From Metopolophium dirhodum (lineage: Eukaryota; Arthropoda; Insecta; Hemiptera; Aphididae), in the NCBI RefSeq assembly GCF_019925205.1, contig NC_083565.1:8413001-8477000 (forward strand): a stretch of DNA of 64,000 bases, in the 5' to 3' direction. The notes under the pieces were generated by a model that saw only the letters and a program-made list of their open reading frames with translations, had not been told where the DNA came from and did no database searches. Positions 27,000 through 40,880 of the stretch are shown here, piece after piece; position 1 is the stretch's first letter; every line of letters begins with the position of its first letter. Both the position numbers and the translations under genes were made by a program.

Positions 27000-27055
27000 T
27001 ATATATATATATATTATATATATAAGGTTTTATAAATGTATAATATATATATTAG
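27000..27055. repeat. TA microsatellite
   Basis: Two stretches of alternating TA (about 27000-27023 and 27039-27051) lie about 480 bases upstream of the long start exon. Confidence 0.8.
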
Positions 27056-27488
27056 GTATAGGGTACCTAGGAAATTGGCGTGACAGTGTTTTAAAACGAA
27101 TTAATGTTTTTTTCACCTTGGCTTAAGCCGGTCCACTGGTTATCCGATTTTTTAATAATATAGTACCTACCTATTTGAATTGAGAATTTAGAGGTTTAAA
27201 AAAGTCAGGTGATGCACTGATTTATTCTCATGGCCCGTATAGTAGTAGTAAAGTTGTAGTAGTAAAGTAAGCAGTAGTAGTAATAAAATAAGTAGTAGCA
27301 GTAACCGAGTAACCATAATAAAAATTAAAACTCTTCTATTCACATAAAAAAGGTCCTTGTTAGCTAGTTTGGTGTTTGCTAGTATAGTTCGGTTGTAATG
27401 TGCGGGCAAGAACAAGAGCAATGACAAGTTAGTGGTATGACGTGAAAAATGAAGGCGTCGTGTTTTTAAAATAAGTATTTTTATAATA

Positions 27489-27527
27489 TAGCTATCGGAC
27501 GACAGCAGCAATGATTATGGACGTAAA
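27489..27527 (+). promoter_or_regulatory. candidate acceptor and overlapping uORF before the long exon
   Basis: A weak acceptor (TTTTTATAATATAG) ends at 27491 and another AG follows at 27508-27509. A six-codon upstream ORF starts at ATG 27511 and stops at TGA 27529-27531, overlapping the main start as ATGA. The main ATG has A at -3. Whether this leader is spliced from the CpG-rich block at 23420-24040 is inferred. Confidence 0.35.
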
Positions 27528-28743
27528 ATGAAAATCTGTTTCGTCTTTTACCCGGGAAAAGCTACTCAGGTTGTACCTTTGATCGCGGCGACAGAGGAAG
27601 AGGACGACGAGGACGAGGACGACGATAACGACAACGTCAAAGCCGTCGTCGAAGACCACGACAAAAACAATAACAACAACGACAAAAATAACAATAGCGA
27701 CGATCACGAACACGACCACGACGTCGTCATCTCCAAAGAACCGGCGCCGTCCGACGACATGAACTCGTACGAGGCGAGTTGGCAAGAGTGCCGGTTGAAG
27801 TGGTGTCTACGGTCGCGAAGCAAAGAGCGTAACGACGCTGTCGCCGGTTGGACTGAAGACGACGAAGACGACCATGGTGAAGGCAGTGTCGGAAGTCGAG
27901 GCAGAACGCAGGTCGTCCGCCGGAATCCTTCAGAAAAGCGGCAGGCATGCAGCAGCGACAGCACGGGCAGCAGCCAAGAGGAACAGGACGCCGCGGCATG
28001 GGCGGCCGCGTCGGCCCGTCGGCCTAAGGCCAAACCACTGAGTCGCGTGCAGAGCGTCCGCCACGATACAGCCGCGCACCGGTACCGGACCCGTCAGCGG
28101 GTGGCCGCTGAGATTCTGGACGAGCAGCGGGCCGAGGCGTCAGCGGCGGCTGCGCGCGATCTTTGCCGGTCGTCTGCGGCCAAGATCAAGAAGAGTCTGT
28201 CGTTCCGGAATCCGGCACCCAAAAAGGTGGCCACCGGCGGCGACCGTCTACTCCGGGTCGTTTCCGATGACGATCACTTCAACCACCACCATCACCACAA
28301 CAACAATAACAACGACAACCGTCAACCGCGTCGCCACCACGACAAGGACAAGGACCATTGTCATCACCACGATGACGGTGATGATCAACAACAATACCAC
28401 CAACAGCAACAACTGTTAACCGTGGACGTGGGTGCGTCCTTCGTCACCGCCGCCACTGCCCCCGAAACCACCGTATCGCCATCGACCGCGAACGCCACTG
28501 CGGGCGACAGTGGCAGCAGCGGCGGCCAAGACAATTTCGCCATTCCTAGGCCCAAACTCATAGTTCCTGTACACACGTATGGTCTCAGAAAGCGCAGGAC
28601 CGGTAACACGATCTCATCGAACCGAACCGCCAGCGACGTAAACGCAGCTTCAGCTTCCAGCACCGTCGCCTCCTCTTCCGGCAGCTCGTCAACCACCACC
28701 GCCACCGCCTCTGACACAAAAAAACATCACAACTCGTGTCCAG
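27528..28743 (+). CDS. for: alternative long first exon of the PKG gene
   Basis: The reading frame opens at ATG 27528 after an in-frame stop at 27489-27491 and encodes 405 codons plus one base to the donor CCAG|GTAAAA. If unspliced it would end 13 codons later. The protein starts MKICFVF, has acidic runs (about 23-34 and 110-117), an Arg/Ala-rich middle (about 155-215), a basic KIKKSLSFR site (219-227), His/Asn/Gln/Asp homopolymers (252-295), Ser/Thr/Ala-rich tails and a distinct block RPKLIVPVHTYGLRKRRTGN at 341-360. GC-rich codon use in an AT-rich intron supports real coding. Fly foraging also has long-N-terminus isoforms from separate promoters, and I recall a similar M-x-x-CF start there, unverified. 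Exit phase 1 fits exon 3 or exon 4, not exon 2. Joining to the kinase is inferred; a separate nested gene is possible. Confidence 0.72.
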
Positions 28744-31700
28744 GTAAAAAAAAGAATCTCTTATACTCTTATTTTATAAGATAGGTACTATCAGCTGTAT
28801 AACTCGACTTTGCCCGAGATAACAATATGTACTAACATAAAATATGCCGCTACATTGGTGTATTCTCAAATCTCAACCGTTGCCGATTGGATAGAACTTG
28901 GTATATTTTCGAACGTGGTTCAAACTTAATCTCCAAACTATTCTGATGACTGAAACTTAGTCAAAGTCGGTCGAGTAGGTTTTGAGTTTATAAGGTACAA
29001 AAAAAAAGAACATTGCCCTTTGTTGAATAATTTAATAACAAACAAATATTCTATAAAAATGCTACAGCAACGTAAGGTGATTTGGCTATAGTGACTATAA
29101 CATAAAATATTATTAGTATATTATATACTATATAGTAAATTTATTATTTAATATATTATGCTAGACGTAATAGGTTTTCCTACTAATTTACTTTAATATG
29201 TTAAATCTATACTTAGCCTGGTTGTTAAAGGTTTTTTTTTTGTAACTAATGGCAACCATTTACAGGTATAATTGTATAAACAAAAAATTATTCGATTTTC
29301 GTGAGCCAAAACAAAATTCATGCGTGTTAACCTATAGCAATCTTAATCAGTTAAAAAAAGTAGATTTAACACCCTCTGAATCTCAAGGAATCTATTGATT
29401 TAACTTTTATCGAAAACGGTTCTGTACATCTGTAGTTTCTGAGATTAACGCGATTAAATACACATTCAGCTTTTTTATATTTTTATGACAAATCATGTTC
29501 AATACCAAGGACCACCCACCCCTTCCGCCGCCTGCCCCGATATGTAATAAATAATAAAAAAATCGGGTCGTACCGATTTATATTGAATAACGGTGATATT
29601 AGGTGTCGGTAAAAAAAAGTTTCGGGCCAATTCGATAGTCGCCTCGTCCCCGAGACACTCAAACGACGGTTTTTATGGATTTTGTAACGTCTCGGTGTGT
29701 GGTAAACGATTTCGACGCGGTAACGTTTCGTCACGACACTCGGTTTTTTTTTTTTTTTACTTATAATTATCTATTTCCGATTTGAATAGTCGGAACAAGT
29801 TTATTATATTGTGTTAACGCTATGGGCAAATATTATCAAAATCAAACCGAAATTGAGCAACGCGGTTTTGTAATAGCCGTTGTTGCGCATATCACCTACA
29901 ACATATTATTATTATATGTTTTATACGTTTTAATGTAATATTCCGCATCACCCGACATGCATTCACACGTAATATAACAGTCATCACTTATAAGTTATAG
30001 GTCAATTAACATTTTTGCGGTTTCAGATACTGATTCGACGATGCAATTTCGTAAACCGATTACTTAGTATTTTGTCTCGTTAGTTGGCGAATCTTTATAA
30101 TTATATCATCACAGTATCTGTATAAAATCTGAAACTCGTCATCGAATGAATTTCATTGTACGACAGTGTTATCGGAATAAGTATGATATTAAATATTGTA
30201 CATTTGTACGTTATAAAACGATCAATGATCTTTAATAATGATAGGTACTTCAGTCACCAACAGCGTTCAGCGTCTAATTTTACAATATTAGCCTTAAGAG
30301 TATTATTAGCCTTCGACGGGGAAAATATCTCCTCCATAATAGATGTTTGTTTTTTTTCCTAGTATATTTGTGTTAAAAAAAAACATATAAATACCAGTTT
30401 ATATAAACAATATAAACGTATGTTGCGCATTCATGTTGATAATTATTATTTATTTGATGAGGTGTATCAGTGCTTGTCAACCTCTTACTGGTAACTATGT
30501 AACAAGAAACGACTTACTATTTTTAAATGTTACAATATTGCAATATGTACGACGTACTTACATCCCGAAACTCCCGCTGTGTATAATGTAGGTATATTCA
30601 CGGAATCAAACGGCCGAGTAAAATATTATTGTCCTATTAGTAAATAAAAATAAGAAAGTTTAATGTTTTAATGGATAAATTAATGTAAACCAGAATGACG
30701 AGAAAACGTGTAAATCTCTGTAATATATAGCCATAATAGGTACATCTTTGGTATTTAACATAGTGTATTACATAATATATTATGTGTATAGAAAAACTAA
30801 CGCTCGCGATGAAAATAATAGCTTTTATTTGACATATTATTTATAATAGGTTTGAAAAGAAATGTCGAATATGAAAGTATTGTTTTTATTATATTGTGTA
30901 CGTAAAATTCGGGTCTAGAGTTTTCTATGTCTATTTTCGGTATCAATGAATTAATTTTAAGTAGTGTAGTATTGCGCATCAACAATTACGCGGTTCGTGG
31001 TTAATTTCATTTACTTTCACTCTACCTATACGAATCTTCTACAAAAATAAAAAGAATAATCAATCCGTAGGTTTATAATTGGGTCAGAATTTGTTTCTCC
31101 TGTGCATGACGAATTTAATTGAACGCGATGTATTGTATTATAATAATATATTATAGACTGTTTACTGTAGGCCCTAGACCATTTATATCGTTATGGAAAC
31201 CATGGTGAAATTATTTTCGTTGAATACTAGAAATTCGTTCCAGAGATGTTACTTTTAGCTTTCGTCAATAATAATCATAATATGTACAGATATAATTTTG
31301 ACTGCTGGAAGTCCGGCGAGATCGGTGCATTAATTTTGATAGAATAAAATTAACATATCCTCCAGTAATAAACGCGTGATGAGAAAATGAAAAATTCTAA
31401 TCAACGTATTTTTTATAAATATAAAATGCATAAAGCGTAAGCTACGTTCCTTATCCAACAATGTAGGTATAGATAGAAATAAAAATGTTAATTAATTAAC
31501 CCTTCGCTCCGCACAATAATGAAATAATTATTAATATAGATAGAATAATAATAATAAGAAACGTTGTGATGTCTAGGCCTCAAAACTTAATACCCCTCCA
31601 AAGTAATATGCATGTAAGTAAAAAGTGCTTAATTTTTTTTTTTTTTTTTACTCGCAATTTTTCATAGGTACAATAATTATATTAATAAAATCGAAAAATT

Positions 31701-34163
31701 GTTTGGCAACTAGTGTTTTAAAAAACGTGATTCAATAATAGTTGAAAATAACTCTCAAATATACATTACTTATGGAGTATTGTTTTTTTTTTTTTATTGT
31801 CATATTTTCAGATTGTATTATAAAGATACATTAATCACCAAATATGCTCTGAAATATAGTAAAATTAAGAAATGTGCTTTTGCAACTACAAAATTACTAA
31901 ATACGCACTATAAACTTTTAATATTTTTTTGGTTGTGTCGTGAATTAATTTCAATTTTACTTAGCCTAATTGGCCAAAAGAACATGCGAATGCATAAACT
32001 TCCGAGCCCTACTGGCTACTGATGTCTAATATAAGCGTACATATTGTCAGATATTATAAATTGAACAACGGTCTATAGCCGTTGATTGCCCCAGCAAATA
32101 TTTAATTGATCTACCTATCGATAACATCTAGGGCAATAAAAATCGATACTTTGTTAAAAATAAAGCTTGGCATCCGCCCATTAATCGTCCGATGGATATC
32201 GACGTCCGACGATGTCTGTAATCCAAAACCATTATCAAAAATAATATCGTCCGAAATTATATTGACTAGGACTCTCAGTCGCCTCCGATTGGACTTGATC
32301 AGTAGACACGCGTATACTTATTATACGAACGAAATAAAACACCAGTATTTTCCTAACCATAGCAATATCATAACAAAAAATATTGAGGTTTACAATAACG
32401 CGCGAGTAGTATATCTGTTCATCAGTTATACATCAACTTTTAATATACTATTATATACGTGTATGATTAGCATATTATTATTACTACCAAAACCATAAAA
32501 TTACTTAATATTTGTTAAAAATTACGTCGTTCAGCTACGTATAGCTATTTCTATGTTATGTCATCACGCGATAAATATAATTTAATTTAGATAATACCTA
32601 ACCTAGGAACTATATAATTAACCTTTGTAATTAGAAGACGAACGTAAATTCCGCCTGTGAAGGTTGACACTTAGAGTTTGTCAATACATAATAATAATAA
32701 TAATAATATAATATACCTACCTACTTAATCGACATTGTAATAATAATTACCATAATATTAATATCCGAAACCATATATTATATATATATAAATATTGCAT
32801 TAGGAATGCGGTTTCGGGTTCTTGGGCGTATCGGAAATTGAATGTTTATATTATTTAGGTCATGTAAAACGGTGGAATATGATTAGGATATATATATAAT
32901 GCATATTATAATATCTGCAGTGAAACGACGAATTTTTCGTACGCCGATTAAAAAGTGAAATCCATGAGTTGTGCAGAACCCGACAAGTTTAGTTTTAACT
33001 ATGTATAATACAATAGTATAGTTCGGTGGTGTTTGCTGCAAGAAAAAAAACAATAGGTTTCGGCAACGACGAGGGAAATCATCAAAATGTTAACTGAATG
33101 CATGCGAGAGCGAAATCGTCTTTCCTGTAAAACTGCAATCCGAAATTTTCCGTTGATACCATAGACGTGTAAGGAGATAAATCGTTTTTTAAAAAATTCC
33201 GTTTCGGATTTTCGTTATGATAGTTGATGACATAATATGACTCGCGTCTCGTACGGCTTACTGGCATAGACATTTATCGTGTTCAAACGGCAACACCCTT
33301 GCACTGAAAAAACATTATGCCCATATGGTCGTTGCTATAATATAATATTATGTAGATTATATAGTTTATAACAATATATAATATTATTATTGTACCATTT
33401 GAAGTTAGAACGGACATTTCGGATTGTCAATTCTGTGTACAGTGTGCGTAGGAAGTTTTAGTATATGCATTAGTGGAGAGCCTCTATATAGTATGCATAT
33501 TAGTTATTACAACGAAAGTCCGTTTTTTCTCTCGGAATTTCGAATGACTCATAATACGCGCCTGTATATTTTAATATAATATTATGTGTAATATTATACT
33601 CATGAATATGTCGTTTAAGCATTATAATGCTCGTAATACTTGCGCGCAATTGTCGAAATGTTCACTACTGAGGTACCGATTTGTAATTTGATGTTTTCGT
33701 ACATAGGACATTATAAGTATGACAACGTATAGATATTGAAGAATAAATTACAATTTGTTGGCAAAAAAACTGTTTTCTCAAAAAAAAAATAATAATAATA
33801 TTATTCTATAGTACCATAGATTTTAGTTGGCGCGACCAATTATTGTGCACCTGCAGCACCGATACCGCGTAAGGTCGTTCTGGTGTCGTTAGAAAGTGTT
33901 AACCTTGATCTCTCTCTCTCTCGCCATGTTCCGTTCGCCTGCGCCACACAAGACACTGCGAAATCGCCCACCACCCATCGGATAAACTGGCAATATTTAC
34001 TATCCCGCCGTACGAATCCTGTCCTTTTTTTTGCCACTCGCGATTTCAACGCGACATGCACTAAATCAAATGGTCCGCGGTCAGTGGTCCCCACTCGGAC
34101 AAACGGACGCTGCATGTTATGATGACGATCATCATCCGTCCCCCCTCTTCACATCGGCCGCGC

Positions 34164-34509
34164 AACCCACGATTTAAGATAGTATGGTTGCCCAACGAGC
34201 TATGATAAGACGGCATGGGATTTAAATCTTGATACCGGTGCTGGTGGATTATTTTTTTTTACGTGTCATTTACTCTTCTCATTATGTCTGTACACTAATT
34301 ATCAAATAAAATAACAAAATAAATAAATTATTCATTAATATTTAATTAACTAACATTTTAACACATTTTACTTTACTACCGGTAGCGCTGTAAGTAAAAA
34401 AAGTCACTAGATCACGTGTCTTTTGGATTCAAATCGTATGCCGCATAATAACATTTGTCTAATGGGGTCGTTGGACAACCATACTAGGTATCTTAAATCG
34501 TGGTGTAAC
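34164..34509. mobile_element. fold-back (MITE-like) element
   Basis: CCCACGATTTAAGATAGTAT followed by GGTTGCCCAACGA (34166-34198) is matched in inverted order at 34468-34509, with a 3-base CTA insertion. The similarity continues inward (GGCATGGGATTTAAATC against GGCATACGATTTGAATC). The centre is AT-rich. No protein is encoded. Confidence 0.7.
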
Positions 34510-35689
34510 CCGAAAACGCCCCACATATTATGAGTAATTATTTCTTCCATCGAACAAATTGAATATGTTTTTTCTTGTTTGTGACCCAAAAGTCAAAACT
34601 CAGCTCACGATGTGCGGCGACGAATCTGCTGGTATACATTAATGTTTTACCGATAAAAGTTGGTCGACCGTAACAGACCATATTATTATATACATTTATT
34701 ATTTTATAATAAATGAATAGAACAAACATATGTTATCAATTGTAAATTGTAATACTATTTTTTTTTTATCACGATGACTGTCTGCAAATTGACTTTCCAA
34801 CTTTCATTACGTTGCAGAGTTTGAGTGACACCCGCACAAGCGCATGCAATCGCACGTCGGTAATATACAATCGTCTACTTTAAGCCCGCGAACACTAAAA
34901 ATCCGATTTAAATCTATAAAAGACCAGGTACCAAGTAGGTACATTATCTAATATTCTGCTCGATGGTTTAAAATAATACACGAGAATATCATTTTTTATA
35001 ATCGACTGATATCGACTAAATCGACTGAATAAGTACTATATTGAAATTATATATATTAGCACATTTGTGCATACACAGTGATAAAACATTTTTTGTTCGC
35101 ATTAACCGCGTACAGTGGGTACAATATTTCATACGCCGTACGCGTCCTTGGACACACTCCGTTTGATCGATCAAGGGCTTTTCCTTATGTACTTTCGACC
35201 GTCTTTGCAACCGCACGACTCGTCTTCGCCATTGTCCTTTTGACGTCCTTGTATAGTATACGTCTCCCGATGATGTCATCATAATATCATCGTACGTAGA
35301 CCGCGGATACGAATATACAATATCGTTAACCCTCGTCTCGCCAGGTATCATTATAATTAATCTATGTATAGTGGGAACCTACTGCTGGCAGTATATTTGT
35401 ATTACCTCCCGGGATGGATGGTTCTGGCTGCATCGTTTCTGCTGCAGGATGTAATTTTAGCGATTACAATATTTTTTCTACTGAATTTTCTGCGGTCGTT
35501 CCGTTACTGAATGATTTAAGTTCAAATTTTTACAAAAAAAAAAAAAACCGGTACCCCGTCGGTCCGGTTTTCTTCTTGCCGCTCGATTGCGGATAATCAA
35601 AATATTAACCGAACGTGAAACGATTGCGTTTCGCGTAAGACAAACTTAAGAGGACGCAACAATCGCATACGATGTCCCGTAGTACGTTG

Positions 35690-35935
35690 AAAATGTTCCA
35701 ATAGTCCATTTTACTATAATATTTTTAAAATTAGTGGGTATTGACTTATTATATAAACTTTAAAGGTAAGATTATCAATCAAAGGCATTTTAGAGACTTT
35801 TATTGATAATTTAATTATTAAAACTGTAAATTAATTTTAAAAATAACAAGTAAAATGGATTACTGTGAACACAAAAATTTGCATTGTATATAGTACTTTT
35901 GTAAGACCGAGACAACACATGCGCGGGTGTGGCGT
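35690..35935. mobile_element. transposon fragment ending in a shared terminal motif
   Basis: CCATTTTACTATA near 35707 and AAGTAAAATGGATTACTG near 35849 are inverted partners. The right side ends with GTAAGACCGAGACAACACAT at 35901-35920, the same terminus type as at 40850 and 63780. It looks like a nonautonomous DNA transposon piece common in aphids. Bounds are approximate. Confidence 0.45.
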
Positions 35936-37410
35936 CGGTGTGCCATCTCTGGTACAACATCGCTTTAAATATTTATTACGTATATTGAGTGTTTACTATC
36001 GCATAGGCGTATAGTGATTTAAATTAGTCGTTACGTACGGACCATGTACGCAATGGATATTTGGAGTACCTACCTATCTATATTTTACCGTCCCCCACTA
36101 CAATGATGTGTCATTTGTTACTGTATGATCTCCGTTTTGCTCTCTCTTCTTCTCCTATACACATTTTTTATACGCCTGCGATATCGTTTAACGAGGTTTA
36201 AATATTTGCTTCCCGGAGAGAAATTGGACCGTCATATAAATAGCCCATGTCGTTATATTTCCGGGTTTAAAAAAAACTCACATTTATTCACTATGTATAT
36301 AGGTAGGTAGTCTTCTCTAGTGGTAAGTACTCCGAGAATCTATATTGACCTAAATTATATTTTTAGGTTTCACTTTTTCCTCCTCGAAAACGTATATATT
36401 TTATTGAGTTGGTTAGCCAAACATGTTCCGCTATTATTGTGCGTAGACAAAAACGGCCGCAGAGTCGATTAGCCTTGACGGATAGGTAGTAAGTCCGCGC
36501 TTACATATATGTATTTAATCTACACTGCAGTGCAGGATGGGTTCGTATAGATTCCGATTATGCGGCTTGCGTACAGACTTTCTAAATAAAACCTTATTGA
36601 TTTTTCCGCACGAACACTCTCCAGCGGCTCGAGGACTCCGCAGGACTAATAATAGATAACCACATAATGAAAAAAAAATTTTAATTCGTACAAATGTCAT
36701 TTACATGGGCGGAAAAAACGTGTTTTGTATATATCATATAGCATATGTCGTCATTTATTTGATGCTTCGCTTCTCTGGTTCCCAAACATCCCTCAGTACT
36801 ACTTAGAATTTAGATACTATTTTTTCATTATTCAAAATATAAACAGCATGTTTAAACAATATTTGGATTGGTACATAAAGTTTTATTTGTGAACAATTAA
36901 AAATTAAATACAGTTTGTACATTTACAACTTTGTAAATATATTTCTCACGCATAGATCATAATAATATCCAAACATTTTATTTTTAATTACGTTGCTTTT
37001 ATTCTTATCGGTTTATCAATTTTAACAAGTTTCATGAATATCAAACTGTTATGCATTATTATAATAACATATGCCCAAACTCTTGTAGTCACGACGAATA
37101 ATGAAAAGTGAAAACTAGTACAAAGATAATACTATGTGATATTTTAGTATTGCACAGCTTGTGCCTATTACGAATAAAAATGTCGGCACTGTCGAAAAGC
37201 ACATTTCCCGCACGTTTCGCAATATCGAGAAACGATTCTCCTCGATCTGACTGACCTCTTCCCTCGCTACTACAGTTCGTCGATTTCTGGGGCCGTTTGT
37301 CGTGTACTTACACCGGCTGGTTGTGCAACGCTAAAAGTATAATACTATTTTAATATACGGTTACAATACAATATTATAATTTATAATATATATTGCCGTC
37401 GCCTCGGCCG

Positions 37411-37590
37411 ATGGTTTACTCGGGCAACGACGTGGACGAACAGTTCCGTTGCTCTTCGGTCCTAAGCGAGTTGGTGGATTTCCGACACCGGTGCAGTGTT
37501 GGCAAATTTGTACGTCCGCCGGAGTTCCTAAACGGTTTTTTTTTTGGTTTACATAAAAAAATGGCCGTTACGTGTGTTATTATTGTTTAA
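37411..37590 (+). other. coding-like open frame, unassigned
   Basis: From ATG 37411 the frame runs to TAA at 37588-37590 and begins MVYSGNDVDEQFRCSSVLSE with mixed, GC-richer codons over its first 110 bases. I recognise no family and no good donor in phase 1. It may be an untranslated CpG-rich patch or an unproven small exon. Confidence 0.2.
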
Positions 37591-40500
37591 CGGTATAACG
37601 GAACTATACGATGATACACGACCGTCGTGCCTGAGTATCGTCACTATAATATGTATCTTGGTTTATTGCGGCATGGACTAAAATTATTATTCTATTGTAT
37701 TTTATAATATTATTCTGATATATATATATATGTGTATAATATGTCGGACGGATAATGAGAGATGCAAAAATCAATGCTTTATATCGATTTGAAGATCGCC
37801 TTTTTTCTGGTTTCGTAATGGCTTCTTTATATTACCGCTACACGAAATCCAGAGATACGAACGTTATTGAAGTTTGGATTACCATTACCGTTGTGCCATG
37901 TACATGAACATGGTATTCATACCGCTTCAACTAACCGAGTCAATACTCAATTATTCAATTATACAAAAAATAAATATATAGTTTTAAATATATAGAATTA
38001 TAGGTAATCGGTGTTTGTGAATAATTTTTTGGAATTTTAATTTTCACCAATTTTACAATTAATTTTTCTTGGTATTATAAATTATATGATAAGCTAATTT
38101 GGGTTGCTCTCGGAGAACACAATATAAATGCATTCAAAATAAGAAATGAAAGACGCCTAAATAATATTATGTGGGCCTGTCATCAACAGTTAATGCTGTA
38201 TAATAAAATAATTTTTTACTTAATAATAACATGGATTTATGTTTTTGGATCATTTTGCCGTCGGCGCAGTGTCTCTAAATTGGGAAGCCCGGGCCATTGT
38301 AGTTAAATATAATTTTACTTAACTTTATTTAAATGTTTCCAATTTTAAAGACCAACGTGTATAACTGTATAAGTAACTCGTAACATATAATATAATACAT
38401 ATACAACCATTGCGACTTGGAAAAGAGCCGAGATTAATAACACATTATTAAACAGTATAATATTATAGATGTATATTATAAAAGTGGTCTTTGGCGTATA
38501 GTATATCAAAACAAAACTAAATAATTTAACAGGAAATTAATGAGAACTGTATTAAAATATAAACGGAATAGATGAATTCCTCAGTTCCTCTTGTTCACCA
38601 AAAAAATAGTCAACATTTTAAACTTTTTATTTCCTTCTTAACTTCCTATGCGTCTATAATACGCGTCTATCGATATATTACCCGTGTGAAACTCAAAGAA
38701 AAAACTCGCATTTCAACCAAGTGGTTAACCTGATTATCGTGCTCGAGACAGTCGTAAAATAGTAAAGTGAAAACACTACGCTAAACAAAAAAATACCAAT
38801 CGACAACATACGACGGTATGCAACCTGACTTGCATTTTGCCTATATTTATGTCCCATATTCGGTTTCGGCGTATAATATAGTACCTTCTCATGAGTTACA
38901 AAATGTAAACTTGCGTTGTGCATATTATTACTCTGTGGTGCATGCCAACAAACAAACTACGAATATAAATATTTTTATTTTACAAACGTGTATACGCAAC
39001 CTGACTTGTAAATTGTAACAATTATTATTCAGGATGTAAAAAACAGCAATTTTAAACAAAATTATTTAAATTCTGCGATTGTTTTTGTTAACATTTTTGC
39101 TTTGGAAAATTTCACCAACTGACTCGCGAGACATTTTGCCATATTATCGCCGTCAAAAAAAAATATCATATCTTATACGAGTCACGTAAAGGAATTATTC
39201 ATACATTTGAGTTGACCCTATGTGTATACTTTATTATGGTATATTATGATATATTATCTGCTTCGTGAATTTAGGTTATTTCACTTTTATGACTCTGACA
39301 CGATAGTTTTTTCGTTCAACACCGAACCATTACTGATGCACAATGGAAAAACAAACACTGCTCCGGCAATGATCAAACAAATTATAATTAATGACTGGAC
39401 GCGCTACATATTAACATAATACCACTCGATAATAATGATAACTACAATGTAAAATTAAAGTTATGAATCATTTCGGTTTGAGTTATTTTGAATTTCCGTG
39501 ACCATTATTGTTATCTTGAAGCCGTGTCTCTTCACTCTTGCCATACTCTTCTCTTCAAGTAGGTTCATTATTGTATGATACTTTCCCTTCTTTTGTACGC
39601 GCTTTCTTTATTTTCAAAAACAGTTTAATGTCTATATAGTAAATAGTTAAACACTACCATATTTATTATATTTAAATTACGTAGGTATATCGGTATTTTG
39701 TTAATTTATAATTATTAATGACAAACATGAAACAATACGTACAGTATAGTGATGATTTGTATTTACGTTTGACGCATTATCACTTATCAGCGTTATAATT
39801 TATATTTTCATGATGATACTGATCAACAATTAGCAACATTTTATTTCTTTAATATACTTAAAAAATGTTTTTTTTTATGTTATAATGATTGTTGTTTACG
39901 TAAACGCAATAGACCTTATACTATAGTATAAACGTAATGCATAATATATTTGTGATTTTTGCAACTAAGTGAGGTTTTTAGGTCATTACTAGCATCCCTA
40001 ATTGAAATAAAGAGTGACTTGTATACATTTTAAATATTTAGCAATTATTTGTTTAGTTAACACTAGTTTTTAGTTCAAACAGTGTTTGTTTTGCTCTTAC
40101 AAGTCACGCCAACCTCTAATGTTCCAAAACATTTAATTTACACAGTTGAGATTTGTGTATAAATATCACATATTATTAACTATTCATTAATATTACTTAC
40201 ATTGATAATTATTGTACCATAGTTTGAGTTATTTGTAGAAAACTACCTAAAATATTTTGTGTGTTGTGGTTTATTCAATTAAGTATGACATTTTGATATA
40301 TTATACATTATACCTACATTAAGCTAAAATTACTTATTCTAAGAACTCATAAACAATTAATGTAACAATTTTAATATGCAGGGTAATTATGCTTTAAAAT
40401 ATTTAATGGCCCAAAACATTCTGACTCACAATCCATACATACATACATGTTTTAGTTAAATTTCAAAGTATGTTATTTGCTTTAAATCGATTACATAATA

Positions 40501-40655
40501 TATTGTATCAATATAATATTAAATGCTAAATTGAATGGTATTTATATGGTTATTATTTATTATCATACTTGTTGGAGTTGTACTCTTAAATATTATATTG
40601 GAATTTTTTAATTTTTTCTTATATTTTAATTTGTAACGTGGACGTCGTACCCACA

Positions 40656-40880
40656 ACCCGCATGTGTTGTGCGCCCGTTCTCTGTCTTACTATACTGTCT
40701 ATAACGCATATACCATACCAAAATGTACGTAAAGCCGTTTTAATTTTGTGTTGTTAGCTTTAAGTTTGATAATAGATCAATTCACTCAATAAGCTAACAA
40801 CATAAAATAAGAACTTCTATTATAGGCTTACAATTTGGTAAGTTATGCGTTAGTAAGACGGAGCCAACATACACGTGTAA
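40656..40880. mobile_element. short fold-back element of the same terminal family
   Basis: The left end CCGCATGTGTTGTGCGCC then CTGTCTTAC is inverted on the right as GTAAGACGGAGCCAACATACACG. The inner stem TGTTGTTAGCTT (40749-40760) pairs perfectly with AAGCTAACAACA (40791-40802). It has no coding potential. Confidence 0.6.

Noticed and set aside
27492..28717. Several minus-strand frames opposite the long exon
   Set aside because: They are shadows of the plus-strand codons (runs of Val, Ser, Cys and Leu opposite Asp/Asn/His codons).
32106..32498. 130-codon plus-strand open frame
   Set aside because: It lacks an early ATG, is AT-driven in composition (Ile/Leu/Tyr/Asn), matches no family I know and has no fitting splice phase.
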